This document shows, piece by piece, positions 35,686 to 44,776 of a stretch of DNA of 62,615 nucleotides (its first letter is position 1; each line of letters opens with the position of its first letter). This DNA comes from Phycisphaeraceae bacterium (lineage in GTDB: Bacteria > Planctomycetota > Phycisphaerae > Phycisphaerales > Phycisphaeraceae). The translations under genes and the position numbers were made by a program. The stretch spans positions 1 to 62,615 of the forward strand of contig JANQFR010000052.1 in the NCBI GenBank assembly GCA_028277745.1, written 5' to 3'. The notes beneath the pieces were generated by a model, which saw nothing but the letters and a program-made list of their open reading frames with translations, did not search any database and was not told where the DNA came from.

Positions 35686-37986
35686 TCAGGGGTTTTCGAG
35701 GTCGAGGACCTGATAGTTCCCCGAGGCGTCGAGGACCGTGCCCCAGACCTTGTCGGACGCCTGCCGCCGGGATGGGCCGAAGCGGATGATCGGGCCGATG
35801 CCCAGGTCGTAGTCGTGGATCGACTCCAGCGCATCGACCAGGCGTTCGGTGGTGAGGTTTCGGCCCGCTATCCGGAGCCCTTCGATCAGGCACTCCGCGG
35901 CGATGAAGCCCTCCAGGGAAACGAAGCCGGGGTGGGCTTCGGGCGCGAATTCGTCGAGCGCATCACGGTAACGGATCACGCCGGTCGAGTTGGAGAGGTA
36001 GTGCGGGACGACCTGGGTCACGACCACGCCTTCGCCGTACTCGGGGCCGATCTCCTGGAACTGCTCGGCGAGCATGTCGCTGTCGATGAAAGAGACCGCG
36101 CCGAAGTCCGCTTTGAGGCCCCGGTCCCTGGCCATCCGGATGAGCCGGGCCGCGGGGGCGTAGGTGGCGATCAGGATGACCGCCTTGACCTGGTCCTGGT
36201 GCGCGACCAATTCATCCACCGCGGCGTTGACGCGAGCCGTGTTCCGGTCGTAATTGACGCGGAGGATGTCTTCCGGATCGATGCCGTAGTGGTGCAGGGC
36301 GTGGACGACGCCCTCGAAGCCGTCGTCCCCGAACGCGTCGTTCTGCGCGAAGACGGCGATCTGGTTGGGGGGGCATTCTTTAATGTCGATGAAGTAGTTG
36401 ACAAGTGCGGCGGTCTCGTCGGCGTAGCTGGCGCGGTAGTTGAAGACGTACCGGTCGGGCGGGTCGCGCCGCAGGAGGGCGGCCCCGGTGAGCGGGGCGA
36501 AGAACAGGCGGCGATGCTCCAACGCGTAGGGCACGGTCACGGCCGCGGTGGGCGTGCCGACGTTGCCGATCACCGCGAAGACGTCCCGCTTCTCAAAGAG
36601 CTCCCGCATGTTGGCGTCGGCCCGCTGGGGTTCGTAGCCGTCGTCGAGCACGACGAGTTCGAGCTTCCGGCCGTGGACCCCGCCTGTCTGATTCACCGCG
36701 TCGAAGCTGGCCCTGATGCCTTCGACCATCTCCCGGCCGAGGTCGCGGTTGGGCCCGGAAAAGGCGGCGGTCGTGCCAAACGTGACGGTGTCGTCGGTGA
36801 CGCCCGGCACGGCGACGGCGGCCGCCGCGCTGCGTCCGTCGGGCGACCGGTCGGCGTCGCCGCTGTTTCTGGAGGCGACATAAACGGCGCCCGCGGCCAC
36901 GCCGACAAGGATCAGCGCCAACACCGCGGCCCACGTCCGGCGCCTCGAGCGCGGCCGCGGGGGCGGGGCGAGGGTCACGCCGCTGGGCAGGCTGGTCGGG
37001 CTGGGCGCGCCCGATGAGACCGTGGCCATGCCCGGGGCGATCGCTTCGAGGTCCAGGCGCATCTCGTCCGCGGACTGGTAGCGGTCTTCAGGCCGCTTGG
37101 CCATCGCGCGGGCGATGATCGCGGTGCAGGCCTCGGGCAGGTCGGGGTTGGTCTTGCGCGGGTCGGGGATGTCGGCGTGGCATTGGGCGTACATCATCTG
37201 CACGGTGCTGCCGGCGTCGGCGTAAGGGGCGGCGCCGGTCAGCAGGGCGTAGTACGTGGCGCCGAGCGCATAGATATCGCTCCGCCGGTCCACCGGTTTG
37301 GATTCGCACTGCTCGGGGCTCATGTAGGACGGCGTGCCGACGATCACGCCGTCCTGTGTCACGTGCTGGGCGCTGCGGGCGGCGCCTTTGACCAGGCCGA
37401 AGTCCGCGATCTTGGTCGCCTCGTGCTGGGCCCTCAGCAGGTTGCCGGGCTTGATGTCGCGGTGGATCAGGCCGACGGTGTGAGCGGCGGCGACGCCGCG
37501 GCAGGCGTCGATCATCATGCGCGTCGCCTCGGCCGGCGGGAAGGCGCCCTGGGCCTCGAGGCGTTCGGCCGCGTTTCCCCCGGTGAGCAGCTCCATCACG
37601 ATGAAGCACGTGGCGCCCTCCTGCCCGACCTCGTAGATCGCCACGACATGGGGGTGGCTCAGCTTCGCCGCCGCTTTCGCCTCGGCCAGGAAACGTTCGC
37701 GCGAGTCCGAGCGCGACGCGAACTCGTCCGGCAGGATCTTGATCGCGACATCGCGTTCCAGCGTGGCGTCATGAGCCCGGAAGACGTAACCCATCCCCCC
37801 GACGCCCAGCAGGCCGGTGATGCGGTATTTGTTGATGGTGCGCCCGACCCACTCGGCGCTGCGCGAAGCCAGCGTTTCCGCCTGGTTGCGCGACGCCCAC
37901 GACCGCTCATCGATCGTCGGATCGGCGTCGCGGTCGGGCGGCGGCGGGTCGGGATCATTCGGGTGCTGCGAACGCTCGTCCGGCAC
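35686..37986 (-). CDS. Transmembrane Ser/Thr kinase fused to a LivK-type ligand-binding domain
   Basis: 766 residues in a receptor-kinase layout. An acidic N-terminal ~50 residues is followed by a Hanks-type kinase (about 54-315). All key residues are present: the Gly loop GVGGMG (61-66), Lys83 in VAIKIL, Glu102, HRDIKPGN (175-182), DFG (195-197) and SPE (223-225). A Pro/Ser/Arg linker leads to one transmembrane helix (about 352-370). The outside part (about 395-766) is a complete Peripla_BP_6 / branched-chain amino-acid binding domain, from DDTVTFGTTAAFSGPNRDLG to the C-terminus. PASTA repeats, usual in bacterial receptor kinases, are absent. It starts with GTG at 37986, with AGAGGA upstream. 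The ligand may be an amino acid or other small polar molecule. It stands alone, divergent from the O-antigen-ligase gene. Confidence 0.9.
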   Translation of the reverse strand: MPDERSQHPNDPDPPPPDRDADPTIDERSWASRNQAETLASRSAEWVGRTINKYRITGLLGVGGMGYVFRAHDATLERDVAIKILPDEFASRSDSRERFLAEAKAAAKLSHPHVVAIYEVGQEGATCFIVMELLTGGNAAERLEAQGAFPPAEATRMMIDACRGVAAAHTVGLIHRDIKPGNLLRAQHEATKIADFGLVKGAARSAQHVTQDGVIVGTPSYMSPEQCESKPVDRRSDIYALGATYYALLTGAAPYADAGSTVQMMYAQCHADIPDPRKTNPDLPEACTAIIARAMAKRPEDRYQSADEMRLDLEAIAPGMATVSSGAPSPTSLPSGVTLAPPPRPRSRRRTWAAVLALILVGVAAGAVYVASRNSGDADRSPDGRSAAAAVAVPGVTDDTVTFGTTAAFSGPNRDLGREMVEGIRASFDAVNQTGGVHGRKLELVVLDDGYEPQRADANMRELFEKRDVFAVIGNVGTPTAAVTVPYALEHRRLFFAPLTGAALLRRDPPDRYVFNYRASYADETAALVNYFIDIKECPPNQIAVFAQNDAFGDDGFEGVVHALHHYGIDPEDILRVNYDRNTARVNAAVDELVAHQDQVKAVILIATYAPAARLIRMARDRGLKADFGAVSFIDSDMLAEQFQEIGPEYGEGVVVTQVVPHYLSNSTGVIRYRDALDEFAPEAHPGFVSLEGFIAAECLIEGLRIAGRNLTTERLVDALESIHDYDLGIGPIIRFGPSRRQASDKVWGTVLDASGNYQVLDLENP

Positions 37987-38303
37987 GTTCTCAATCCTCT
38001 GTGTTCGATCTGCAGAACCGATGGCAAATGTAAAAAACGCCTGAATTTAGCACTTGGCGCCCGCCCCCGCAACGCCGCGCAATGCGGCTCCCCAAGCGCC
38101 CGGCGCCGGTCTGACGCCACGAAGTCGGCCACAGGGCTTACGGACAGGCGTCAGATGCTATACCCCGCCCGGCCCTGGTCAGTTCGTCGCCTCAACCGGA
38201 AAGGCTACCACATCCTCGACTCCGCCACGACGACCGGGATGTCGAGCCGTAAGCCGATCGTTAGGCGCGACAGGGCGCTCCTGCCGACGTCCGGGGGGTG
38301 GAT
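37987..38303. other. Divergent intergenic region
   Basis: About 317 bases between the kinase gene (minus) and the O-antigen-ligase-like gene (plus). The 50 bases next to the kinase start are AT-rich and probably hold its promoter. The rest is GC-rich with several short inverted repeats. I see no gene or RNA in it. Confidence 0.5.
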
Positions 38304-38309
38304 TACACT
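38304..38309 (+). promoter_or_regulatory. -10-like box directly before a start codon (possible leaderless mRNA)
   Basis: TACACT is followed by exactly six bases and then ATG (38316). There is no Shine-Dalgarno before that ATG. The same layout occurs at 43121 (TAAACT, six bases, GTG), and at 41510 TAGACT lies six bases before a TTG. Transcription would start at or next to the start codon. No -35 box is obvious. Confidence 0.45.
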
Positions 38310-38315
38310 ACCGCC

Positions 38316-40577
38316 ATGTCGAAAGCCTCGTCGGCGGCCGCGCCTTTTCCGAAGATCGACGGCGGATCGCTCGCATTGGCCGCGGCGAGCGCAGCGGTGC
38401 TGGCGATGGCGCTGCTGCCGTGCGTGGTGGTGTTTTCGCCGCAGATTTATTTTGATGTCGACCCACGGTTCGGGTTGGACCCCACAACGGGGCGGGCCAT
38501 GCCGATCACCGCGATCGGCCCGGCGGGGGCGGCGTGGGTGCAGGCGATCGGCGTGCTGGTCGCCGCGGCGGCGATCACGGTGAGCCTCGCGGTGGGGGGG
38601 CGCGTGCGGTGGTGGAGTGTGGGGCTGGTCGGGGCGGGGATGGCGGTGTGCGGCTACCACATGACCACGTCCTACGCCAACGCGATCCAGGGCGGCGCGT
38701 GGCTGTCGGCGGCGGCGCTGGGGCTGGCGGCGGCGCACCTCGCGCAACACGCCACGGCCCGGCGGTGGATGACCGCCGGGTTCGTCGCGATCCTGGCGCC
38801 CATCGCGCTGCAGGCGGTCTGGTACATCACGATGGACTACCCCGCCACCGTGGCGATGTTCGAGGCTAACGAGGCGGACCTGCTCGCGGCGCGAGGTTGG
38901 GCGGAAGGCTCGTCCCAGCACGAGTTGTACAAGCGGCGGCTGCTGTCGCCCGACGCGATCGGGACGTTCGGCCTGTCGAACGTGCTCGGGTCGATCGCCG
39001 CCGGGCTGACGCTGCTGTCGGTGGGGGTGACGATCGGCGTCGCCGCGTTGCGGTCGACCCGGCGCTGGGCGATCGTCCCCGGCGCCGTTGCCGCGCTTGG
39101 GCTGATCGGGGTGTGGCTGACCAACTCGAAAGGCGCGGTCTTAACGCTGCCGGCCGGCGCGGCGTTGATCGTGTTGTGCGCCTGGGTGATCCGGCGGCGG
39201 CGAGGCGGCGGCGCGCTGCCGGTCATCGCGCTGCTGCTGGTCGCGCTGGCGGCGTCGGCGGTGGTGGTGCGCGGCTGGATCGGCCCACCATCGACCGCGG
39301 TCGGCCCGGCGGGCGAGCGGAGCCTGCTGTTTCGGTACCACTACTGGCAGGGCGCCGGCGGCGTGTGGACGAGCGAGGGCGCCGCGGGGCTGGCCCTCGG
39401 CGTCGGGCCGGCCGATTTCAAGGCCGCTTACCTGGTCGCGAAGAACCCGATCAACCCCGAAGAGGTCACCAGCTCGCACAATGTCTTCGTAGACTTTGCC
39501 GCGATGCTGGGCGTTGGCGGGATCGCGTGGGCCGCGGTGCTGATCGGCTGGCTCTGGGCGGCGGGGCGATGGGTCGGGCGATCGGATGAACCGGATGAAG
39601 ACGCGGCGGGCCCCGCGTTGCCGATCCCGTTGCGCCGGCTGCTGGTGATCGGGCTGGTCGCCGCGGTTTTCGGAACCCAGTACGCGCACGTCTGGCCGCA
39701 GTTGGTGATCGAAAGCGCGTTGTGGTGGATGCTGGGCGTTTTGGTGTTCGTGGGGGTGATGCTGACGCTCCTGCGTCCGGGCCTGGTCGCCCGACGGTGG
39801 CGGGCGGCGAGCTGGTTCACGGCGGCGGCCGCGGTCCTGATGCATAACCAGATCGAGATGAGTTTCTTCCATGGGCCTTCGGCGGTGGTGGTATGGACGC
39901 TCGTCGGCGCCGCGTCGGCATCGCCCGCTACGGCGCCGCAGCGCCGCGCGGTCGGCTACGCGGCGCCCGCGGCGCTGCTGATCGTAGCGCTGGTCATGAT
40001 GGCGAGATACGCCCCGGTTGTGACGCAGCACGAGCAACACCTCGCGATGGCCGCGGCGGAGCTGCAGCGCGACGTGCCGCGCGTCTACCGGGCGTACGAC
40101 GAGTTGTCGGCGGCGGCGATGTTGTACCCGACCGACACAACCGTACTGCGGTGGCGGGTCGTGATGCAGAGCGAGGTCATCGCCGCTGCGCAGCGGCTAG
40201 GCCGCGCCGATACGGCCATCGCGGCGGCCGGCGCCGCCGACGCCGCGATCGACCAGGCGCTCGACGCGGGGATCGATCCCGCCTTCGCCTACCGGCTCCG
40301 CGCCGGCTTGTACGAACTGCTTGCCGGACCGGATGACGACAGCGCAGCGCTGCGGCGGGCGGCTGAGGACATGCAACGCGTGACGGACCTTACGCCTTAC
40401 AGCCTCCAGGGCACGGTCCGCCTCGCCCGGCTTCGGCATCGTCTGGGAGACGAACCGGCCGCGGCCCGGGCCGCGCAACGTGCGATGGAGCTGAATGACT
40501 TCTACTATCTCGATCCCGCGCGGCAGCTCGATGAAAAGACGCTCGCCGAGATGCGCTCACTCGCTCCGCCGGGTTAG
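38316..40577 (+). CDS. O-antigen ligase-like membrane protein with C-terminal TPR-like region
   Basis: 753 residues. About a dozen hydrophobic helices occupy residues 15-560. A large loop with GERSLLFRYHYWQGAG and later SSHNVFVDFAAMLGVGG matches the Wzy_C / O-antigen ligase signature, in which the Arg and His of such loops handle lipid-linked glycan. After the last helix, about 190 helical residues (AAAELQRDVPRVYRAYDELS onwards) look like TPR repeats. It probably polymerises or transfers a cell-surface glycan. The start at ATG 38316 fits a -10-like box six bases before it; a GTG at 38298 is an alternative. Its 3' end overlaps the convergent ispE gene by four bases. Confidence 0.75.
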   Translation: MSKASSAAAPFPKIDGGSLALAAASAAVLAMALLPCVVVFSPQIYFDVDPRFGLDPTTGRAMPITAIGPAGAAWVQAIGVLVAAAAITVSLAVGGRVRWWSVGLVGAGMAVCGYHMTTSYANAIQGGAWLSAAALGLAAAHLAQHATARRWMTAGFVAILAPIALQAVWYITMDYPATVAMFEANEADLLAARGWAEGSSQHELYKRRLLSPDAIGTFGLSNVLGSIAAGLTLLSVGVTIGVAALRSTRRWAIVPGAVAALGLIGVWLTNSKGAVLTLPAGAALIVLCAWVIRRRRGGGALPVIALLLVALAASAVVVRGWIGPPSTAVGPAGERSLLFRYHYWQGAGGVWTSEGAAGLALGVGPADFKAAYLVAKNPINPEEVTSSHNVFVDFAAMLGVGGIAWAAVLIGWLWAAGRWVGRSDEPDEDAAGPALPIPLRRLLVIGLVAAVFGTQYAHVWPQLVIESALWWMLGVLVFVGVMLTLLRPGLVARRWRAASWFTAAAAVLMHNQIEMSFFHGPSAVVVWTLVGAASASPATAPQRRAVGYAAPAALLIVALVMMARYAPVVTQHEQHLAMAAAELQRDVPRVYRAYDELSAAAMLYPTDTTVLRWRVVMQSEVIAAAQRLGRADTAIAAAGAADAAIDQALDAGIDPAFAYRLRAGLYELLAGPDDDSAALRRAAEDMQRVTDLTPYSLQGTVRLARLRHRLGDEPAAARAAQRAMELNDFYYLDPARQLDEKTLAEMRSLAPPG

Positions 40578-41437
40578 AGCGAACGGGCGGCGACCGCGGC
40601 GAAGCCGGTCCGGTCCGCGATCCGGTCGGCGAGTTGGGCCGCGTCTTCGTCCGGCCCCGGAAGGGTGAACAGCGTCGATCCCGAACCGGTCAGGTGAGCC
40701 GGGCGGTCCGCCGCGGCGGCGACGGCGGCGTGCGCGGCGCGTAATGCGGGGACGGCCAGCATCGCCGGCTCGGTCAGGTCGTTGAACAACCCGTCCAGTG
40801 ATCGGCGCCGGACCCGCTCTTCATCGGGCCCGGCGGGCGCTTCGCCATGATCGAACGCGCGATAGACCGGCCCCGTGGGGCAGCCGAAGGGCGGAAACAC
40901 CAGCACGAGGCGGATCGGCTGCGGATCGACCGGTTCGAGCCGCTCGCCAAGGCCGGTCACGACGGCGGCGGTCTGGCCCTGCAGCGCGGCGACCGCGAAC
41001 GCGACATCGCAGCCCAACCCCGCGCCCAGGGTGCGCAGCCGCTCGTCGGTCACGCCCAGTTTCAACACCCGGTTCAAGCCGACCAGCATGCCCGCCGCGT
41101 CGGCCGACCCCCCGCCCAGGCCCGCGCCGGCGGGGATACGCTTCCGGATCGTCGCATCGACCGGCAGCGCCCGGCCGACCTCCCCCTCCAGCAGGGCGTG
41201 CGCCTTGAACGTGAGGTCTTTCTCCAACGGCCAGTCGACCTCCTGCCCGACCGGGGCGTCGTCGGCAAACGTGATCGAGAACGTGCTTGTCCCCGCGTCG
41301 CGCGGCCTGATCGACAGCGTGTCGGCAAAGTCGACCGCGATCATCCAACTCGCGATCGGGTGATACCCGTCACCCGGCCGAGGCGGGCCGACGGCGAGGC
41401 TGAGATTGACCTTGGCGGGGCAGGCGAGGGTGAGCAT
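40574..41437 (-). CDS. ispE: 4-diphosphocytidyl-2-C-methyl-D-erythritol kinase
   Basis: Phosphorylates CDP-methylerythritol in the non-mevalonate isoprenoid pathway, in the cytoplasm. A GHMP kinase of 287 residues: ACPAKVNLSLAVG near the start holds the substrate-binding Lys and Asn. The ATP-binding loop IPAGAGLGGGSADAAG is canonical, followed by GCDVAF with the catalytic Asp. The C-terminal LTGSGSTLF is the third GHMP motif. The ATG at 41437 is chosen because the family begins MLTLACPAKVN; an ATG at 41464 would only add nine unconserved residues. It converges with, and overlaps by four bases, the O-antigen-ligase-like gene. Confidence 0.95.
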   Translation of the reverse strand: MLTLACPAKVNLSLAVGPPRPGDGYHPIASWMIAVDFADTLSIRPRDAGTSTFSITFADDAPVGQEVDWPLEKDLTFKAHALLEGEVGRALPVDATIRKRIPAGAGLGGGSADAAGMLVGLNRVLKLGVTDERLRTLGAGLGCDVAFAVAALQGQTAAVVTGLGERLEPVDPQPIRLVLVFPPFGCPTGPVYRAFDHGEAPAGPDEERVRRRSLDGLFNDLTEPAMLAVPALRAAHAAVAAAADRPAHLTGSGSTLFTLPGPDEDAAQLADRIADRTGFAAVAARSL

Positions 41438-41509
41438 TGACGGCGAAGGGTATCGCCCGGCCACACGCCTCTCAAGCCCGGCCGCCGAGCCGGCGCGGAT
41501 CGCTTGCGT

Positions 41510-41515
41510 TAGACT
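41510..41515 (+). promoter_or_regulatory. -10-like box close to the first phosphatase gene start
   Basis: TAGACT within GCTTGCGTTAGACT. A TTG start codon lies six bases downstream and the ATG at 41528 twelve bases downstream. The same 14-base context recurs, with one change, before the second phosphatase gene at 43113-43126. No Shine-Dalgarno is present. Confidence 0.45.
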
Positions 41516-41527
41516 CCCGGCTTGAAC

Positions 41528-43078
41528 ATGCGGTTTCGCACCAAACTGTTCCTGCTGCTGGTCACCCTGTCGTTTCTCGCGATGGGGCTGTTCGCCCTTA
41601 TCGTTTTTATCATGACCGTCCAGGTCCCTCGGAACTGGGCGACGTCCTGGATGGGGTCCACCGCGGTCCTGATGTCGAAACAGATCGACCCGGCCGACGT
41701 GGTCGCGATCCGCGACGACGACGGGGAGGAACGCGCCGCGGCTTACGACCGGGTCCTCGCCCAGTGCTGGGATGTGGTTAATGCGCTGGATTCAAGCAAG
41801 ACGCGTTTTCGCCTGATCGATGAATCGGTCTACCTGGACGTGCGCAGCGACCTGCCCGGCATGGGCCGCACCGTGGTCTCGACGAACACGGCGATGATCG
41901 GCAACGAATACGTCATCTCCCGGTTCCCGGCGTTCAGTAAGGCCTGGCATGAGCCTTCGATCCAGAGCCGGCCGCTCCGGGATGAATACGGCTACTACTT
42001 CGGGGCCTACGCACCGATCAAAGATGCTCAGGGGCAGACCGTGGGCGTGTTCGGCATCGACGTCAACGCCGAGCCGTTTGATTATTTCAGGTGGACGCTC
42101 CTGGGTTTTCTGGTGCTGGGGATGATGCTGGCGGTGCTGGCGGCGGCGGTGGCGGCGTGGCACGCGTCGCGTTGGATCAGCCGGCCGATCCCGCTGCTGG
42201 CCTCCGCCATGCGGCGCGTGGCGGAGGATGACCTGTCGGCCCGGATGCCGGACGCGCGGACCAACGACGAGTTCCGGCAGGTCGCCGAGGGCTTTAACGA
42301 GATGGTCGCCGCGTTGCAGGATCGGGCCGGGATGAAGGCTTCGCTCGCGTTGGCCAGCGATATCCAACGCCAGTTGCTGCCTGCGTCCCCCCAACTCGAA
42401 GGCTACGACCTTGGCGGCCAGGCGGTGTATTGCGACGAATCCGGCGGCGATTACTTCGACTTCATCCCCTTGGACCCCGACGAAACCGACGGGCCGCGAT
42501 ACTGGGCGGTCGCTTTGGGCGATGTGGCCGGCCACGGCATCGGCCCGGCGCTGTTGATGGCGTGGACCCGCGCGGCGTTCCGGGTCGCCGGCCCCGGCCG
42601 CCGCGACGACCTGCAGGGCCTCTTCCAATTCATCAACCGGCAACTGGTCCGCGACACCCGCAGCGACCGCTTCATCACCTTGTTCTACGCCGTGCTCGAT
42701 ACCCGGACCGGCGTGCTGCACTGGTCCAGCGCCGGCCACGAGCCCGCGGTCCTGATCCGTGCGCACGGCGAGGTCGAACGCCTCGAAGCGACCGAGGTCC
42801 CGCTGGGCGTTATGGACGGCCTCGATTACCCGCCCGGCGAGCCGATCCAACTCGCCCCCGGCGATCGGCTGATCGTCACCAGCGACGGGATCACCCAGAA
42901 CCGCAACGCCGAGGGCCGGTTCTTCGGCGCCGACGGCGTGGCCGCGGTCGCCCGCCGTGATCCCGAGGCGTCTTCGCAGGAGCTGTGCCGCCAACTGATC
43001 CAGGCGGCGCAGGACTACACCGGCGATGGAGCGATCGACGACGATCTGACCGCGGTCGCGCTCCGCGTCACGGGATAG
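41528..43078 (+). CDS. Membrane-bound HAMP-PP2C (RsbU/SpoIIE-type) phosphatase, copy 1
   Basis: 516 residues. A first transmembrane helix (about 8-31), an extracytoplasmic sensor of about 165 residues with a Cache-like look (YYFGAYAPIKDAQGQTVGVF) and a second helix (about 195-215) are followed by a HAMP domain (SRWISRPIPLLASAMRRVAE). The C-terminal ~235 residues are a PPM/PP2C phosphatase: CDESGGDYFDF and GDVAGHGIGPALLMA hold metal-binding Asp residues. SSAGHEPAVLI and the final DDDLTAVALRV complete it. Such proteins act in partner-switching stress or sigma-factor pathways by dephosphorylating an anti-anti-sigma factor. No such partner is visible here. The neighbouring gene is a tandem duplicate. 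Confidence 0.9.
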   Translation: MRFRTKLFLLLVTLSFLAMGLFALIVFIMTVQVPRNWATSWMGSTAVLMSKQIDPADVVAIRDDDGEERAAAYDRVLAQCWDVVNALDSSKTRFRLIDESVYLDVRSDLPGMGRTVVSTNTAMIGNEYVISRFPAFSKAWHEPSIQSRPLRDEYGYYFGAYAPIKDAQGQTVGVFGIDVNAEPFDYFRWTLLGFLVLGMMLAVLAAAVAAWHASRWISRPIPLLASAMRRVAEDDLSARMPDARTNDEFRQVAEGFNEMVAALQDRAGMKASLALASDIQRQLLPASPQLEGYDLGGQAVYCDESGGDYFDFIPLDPDETDGPRYWAVALGDVAGHGIGPALLMAWTRAAFRVAGPGRRDDLQGLFQFINRQLVRDTRSDRFITLFYAVLDTRTGVLHWSSAGHEPAVLIRAHGEVERLEATEVPLGVMDGLDYPPGEPIQLAPGDRLIVTSDGITQNRNAEGRFFGADGVAAVARRDPEASSQELCRQLIQAAQDYTGDGAIDDDLTAVALRVTG

Positions 43079-43120
43079 GCGTCCATTCCTGCGGCATACG
43101 CCGATGTGAGTGGCTTGCGT

Positions 43121-43126
43121 TAAACT
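43121..43126 (+). promoter_or_regulatory. -10-like box directly before the second phosphatase gene
   Basis: TAAACT in the context GCTTGCGTTAAACT, six bases before the GTG at 43133. It matches the box in front of copy 1 at 41502-41515 except for one base, so the upstream region was probably duplicated with the gene. No ribosome-binding site is present, so translation may be leaderless. Confidence 0.5.
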
Positions 43127-43132
43127 GATCGA

Positions 43133-44686
43133 GTGACGCTGCGTTTCCGAACGAAATTATTCCTGCTGCTCGTCGTCCTGGCGTTCCTGGCGACAGCGTC
43201 GCTCAGCGCTTTCTGTTTTTACGTCGCCACGCAGATCCCTCAGAACTGGACGCTGTCCGTCTTGACGACCACCACCGTCCTGATGGCTGAAGAGGTCGAT
43301 CCGGTTGATGTGGTCTTACTGCATGACGAGAATAACCCAGACTACGAAGCGGCCCGGGCGCGGCTCCTGGATCAATGCCGGCGGGTCGTCCGCGCCATCG
43401 ATCTGGGCAAGACCCGTTTCCGCCTGATCGATGAACGGGCTTCCATCAACATCCATACCGATGAGCCTGGGGTCAACCGCACGGCGGTCTCGACCGATCC
43501 CGACCTGGTCGGCAACACCTTCGCCATCTCCCGGTTCCCCGTCTACAGCCGAGGCTGGCATGAACCGGTTGTCCGGACGGAGCCCTTGAAAAGCGAGTAC
43601 GGGAAGACGTATGCGGCTTTCGCCCCGATCCGAAACGCGCAGGGAGAGGCCGTTGGCGTCTTTGCCATCACCGCCCAGGCCAAGCCGTTGAATGACTTCA
43701 GGTGGTACCTGCTCGCGTTTTTCGTCGGCATCATGGGGCCGGCGATCCTGGGCGCGGCGGTGGCGGCGTGGTTCGCTTCACGGTGGATCAGCCGGCCGAT
43801 CACGGCCCTCGACCACGCCATGCAACGCGTCGCCGAGGACGATCTGTCGGCCCGGATGCCCGACACGCGTTCGCACGACGAGTTCCAGCGCGTCGCCGAC
43901 CGGTTCAACGGCATGGTCGACGCCCTGCGCGAACGCGCCGAGATGAAAGCGTCACTTGTAGCCGCCAGCGATATCCAGCGCCGGCTGCTGCCGACATCGC
44001 CCCGGTTGCGGGGGTACGACCTCGACGGACTAGCGGTCTATTGCGACGAGTCCGGCGGCGATTACTTCGATTTTATCCCGCTGGACGCCGACGAGGACGC
44101 GGCGCGGTATTGGGCCGTCGCCCTGGGCGACGTCGCGGGCCACGGCATCGGGCCAGCGCTCTTGATGGCGTGGACCCGTGCGGCGTTCCGCGTCATCGGT
44201 CCGGACCGTCAGGATGATTTGCAGGGCCTCTTCCAGTTCATTAATCGACAACTTGTCCGAGACACCCCCGCCGCTCGTTTCGTGACGCTGTTCTACGCGG
44301 TCCTCGATACTCAGACAGGAACGCTGCACTGGACCAGCGCCGGGCACGAACCGGCGGTCCTGATCCGCGACCAGGGTGCGGTCGAACGCCTCGAGGCGAC
44401 CGATATCCCGTTGGGGGTCCAGGCGGACGCGGTGTTCTCGCTTGGACAACCCGTTCGGCTCGCTCGCGGCGACCAGTTGATCATCACCAGCGACGGGATC
44501 ACCCAGCAGGTCGATGCTCAGGGCCGTTTCTTCGACACAGGTGGTGTGGCTGAGGCCGTCCGCAATCATCCGAACGCGACTTCGCGGGAGCTTTGCCGCC
44601 ACCTGATCCAGGCGGCCCGCGACTACGCCGGCGATCGACTCATTGACGATGACCTCACCGCGGTCGCGTTGCGCGTCACGGGTTAG
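43133..44686 (+). CDS. Membrane-bound HAMP-PP2C (RsbU/SpoIIE-type) phosphatase, copy 2
   Basis: A 517-residue paralogue of the gene 54 bases upstream, with the same layout: membrane helix, extracytoplasmic sensor, second helix, HAMP (SRWISRPITALDHAMQRVAE) and PP2C domain. The phosphatase part is nearly identical in key segments (CDESGGDYFDFIPLD, GDVAGHGIGPALLMAWTRAA, DDDLTAVALRVTG). The sensor part has diverged more, for example FAPIRNAQGEAVGVFAITAQ against the copy 1 segment. That suggests the two sense different signals and feed the same output. It starts with GTG at 43133. All metal-binding Asp positions appear intact. Confidence 0.9.
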   Translation: MTLRFRTKLFLLLVVLAFLATASLSAFCFYVATQIPQNWTLSVLTTTTVLMAEEVDPVDVVLLHDENNPDYEAARARLLDQCRRVVRAIDLGKTRFRLIDERASINIHTDEPGVNRTAVSTDPDLVGNTFAISRFPVYSRGWHEPVVRTEPLKSEYGKTYAAFAPIRNAQGEAVGVFAITAQAKPLNDFRWYLLAFFVGIMGPAILGAAVAAWFASRWISRPITALDHAMQRVAEDDLSARMPDTRSHDEFQRVADRFNGMVDALRERAEMKASLVAASDIQRRLLPTSPRLRGYDLDGLAVYCDESGGDYFDFIPLDADEDAARYWAVALGDVAGHGIGPALLMAWTRAAFRVIGPDRQDDLQGLFQFINRQLVRDTPAARFVTLFYAVLDTQTGTLHWTSAGHEPAVLIRDQGAVERLEATDIPLGVQADAVFSLGQPVRLARGDQLIITSDGITQQVDAQGRFFDTGGVAEAVRNHPNATSRELCRHLIQAARDYAGDRLIDDDLTAVALRVTG

Positions 44687-44735
44687 CGTGTTTCAATTCG
44701 ACCGGTATTGCTTGATGACCGTTTCGCCTTTAGTA

Positions 44736-44757
44736 GCCGCGACGTCCTCGTCGCGGC
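44736..44757. terminator. Hairpin between convergent phosphatase and ATP-grasp genes
   Basis: GCCGCGACG and CGTCGCGGC form a perfect 9-bp stem with loop TCCT, 50 bases after the second phosphatase stop codon and 20 before the end of the ATP-grasp gene. There is no T-run. It probably serves as a bidirectional terminator. Confidence 0.5.
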
Positions 44758-44776
44758 CCGCGGCCGTCGGATTGTT

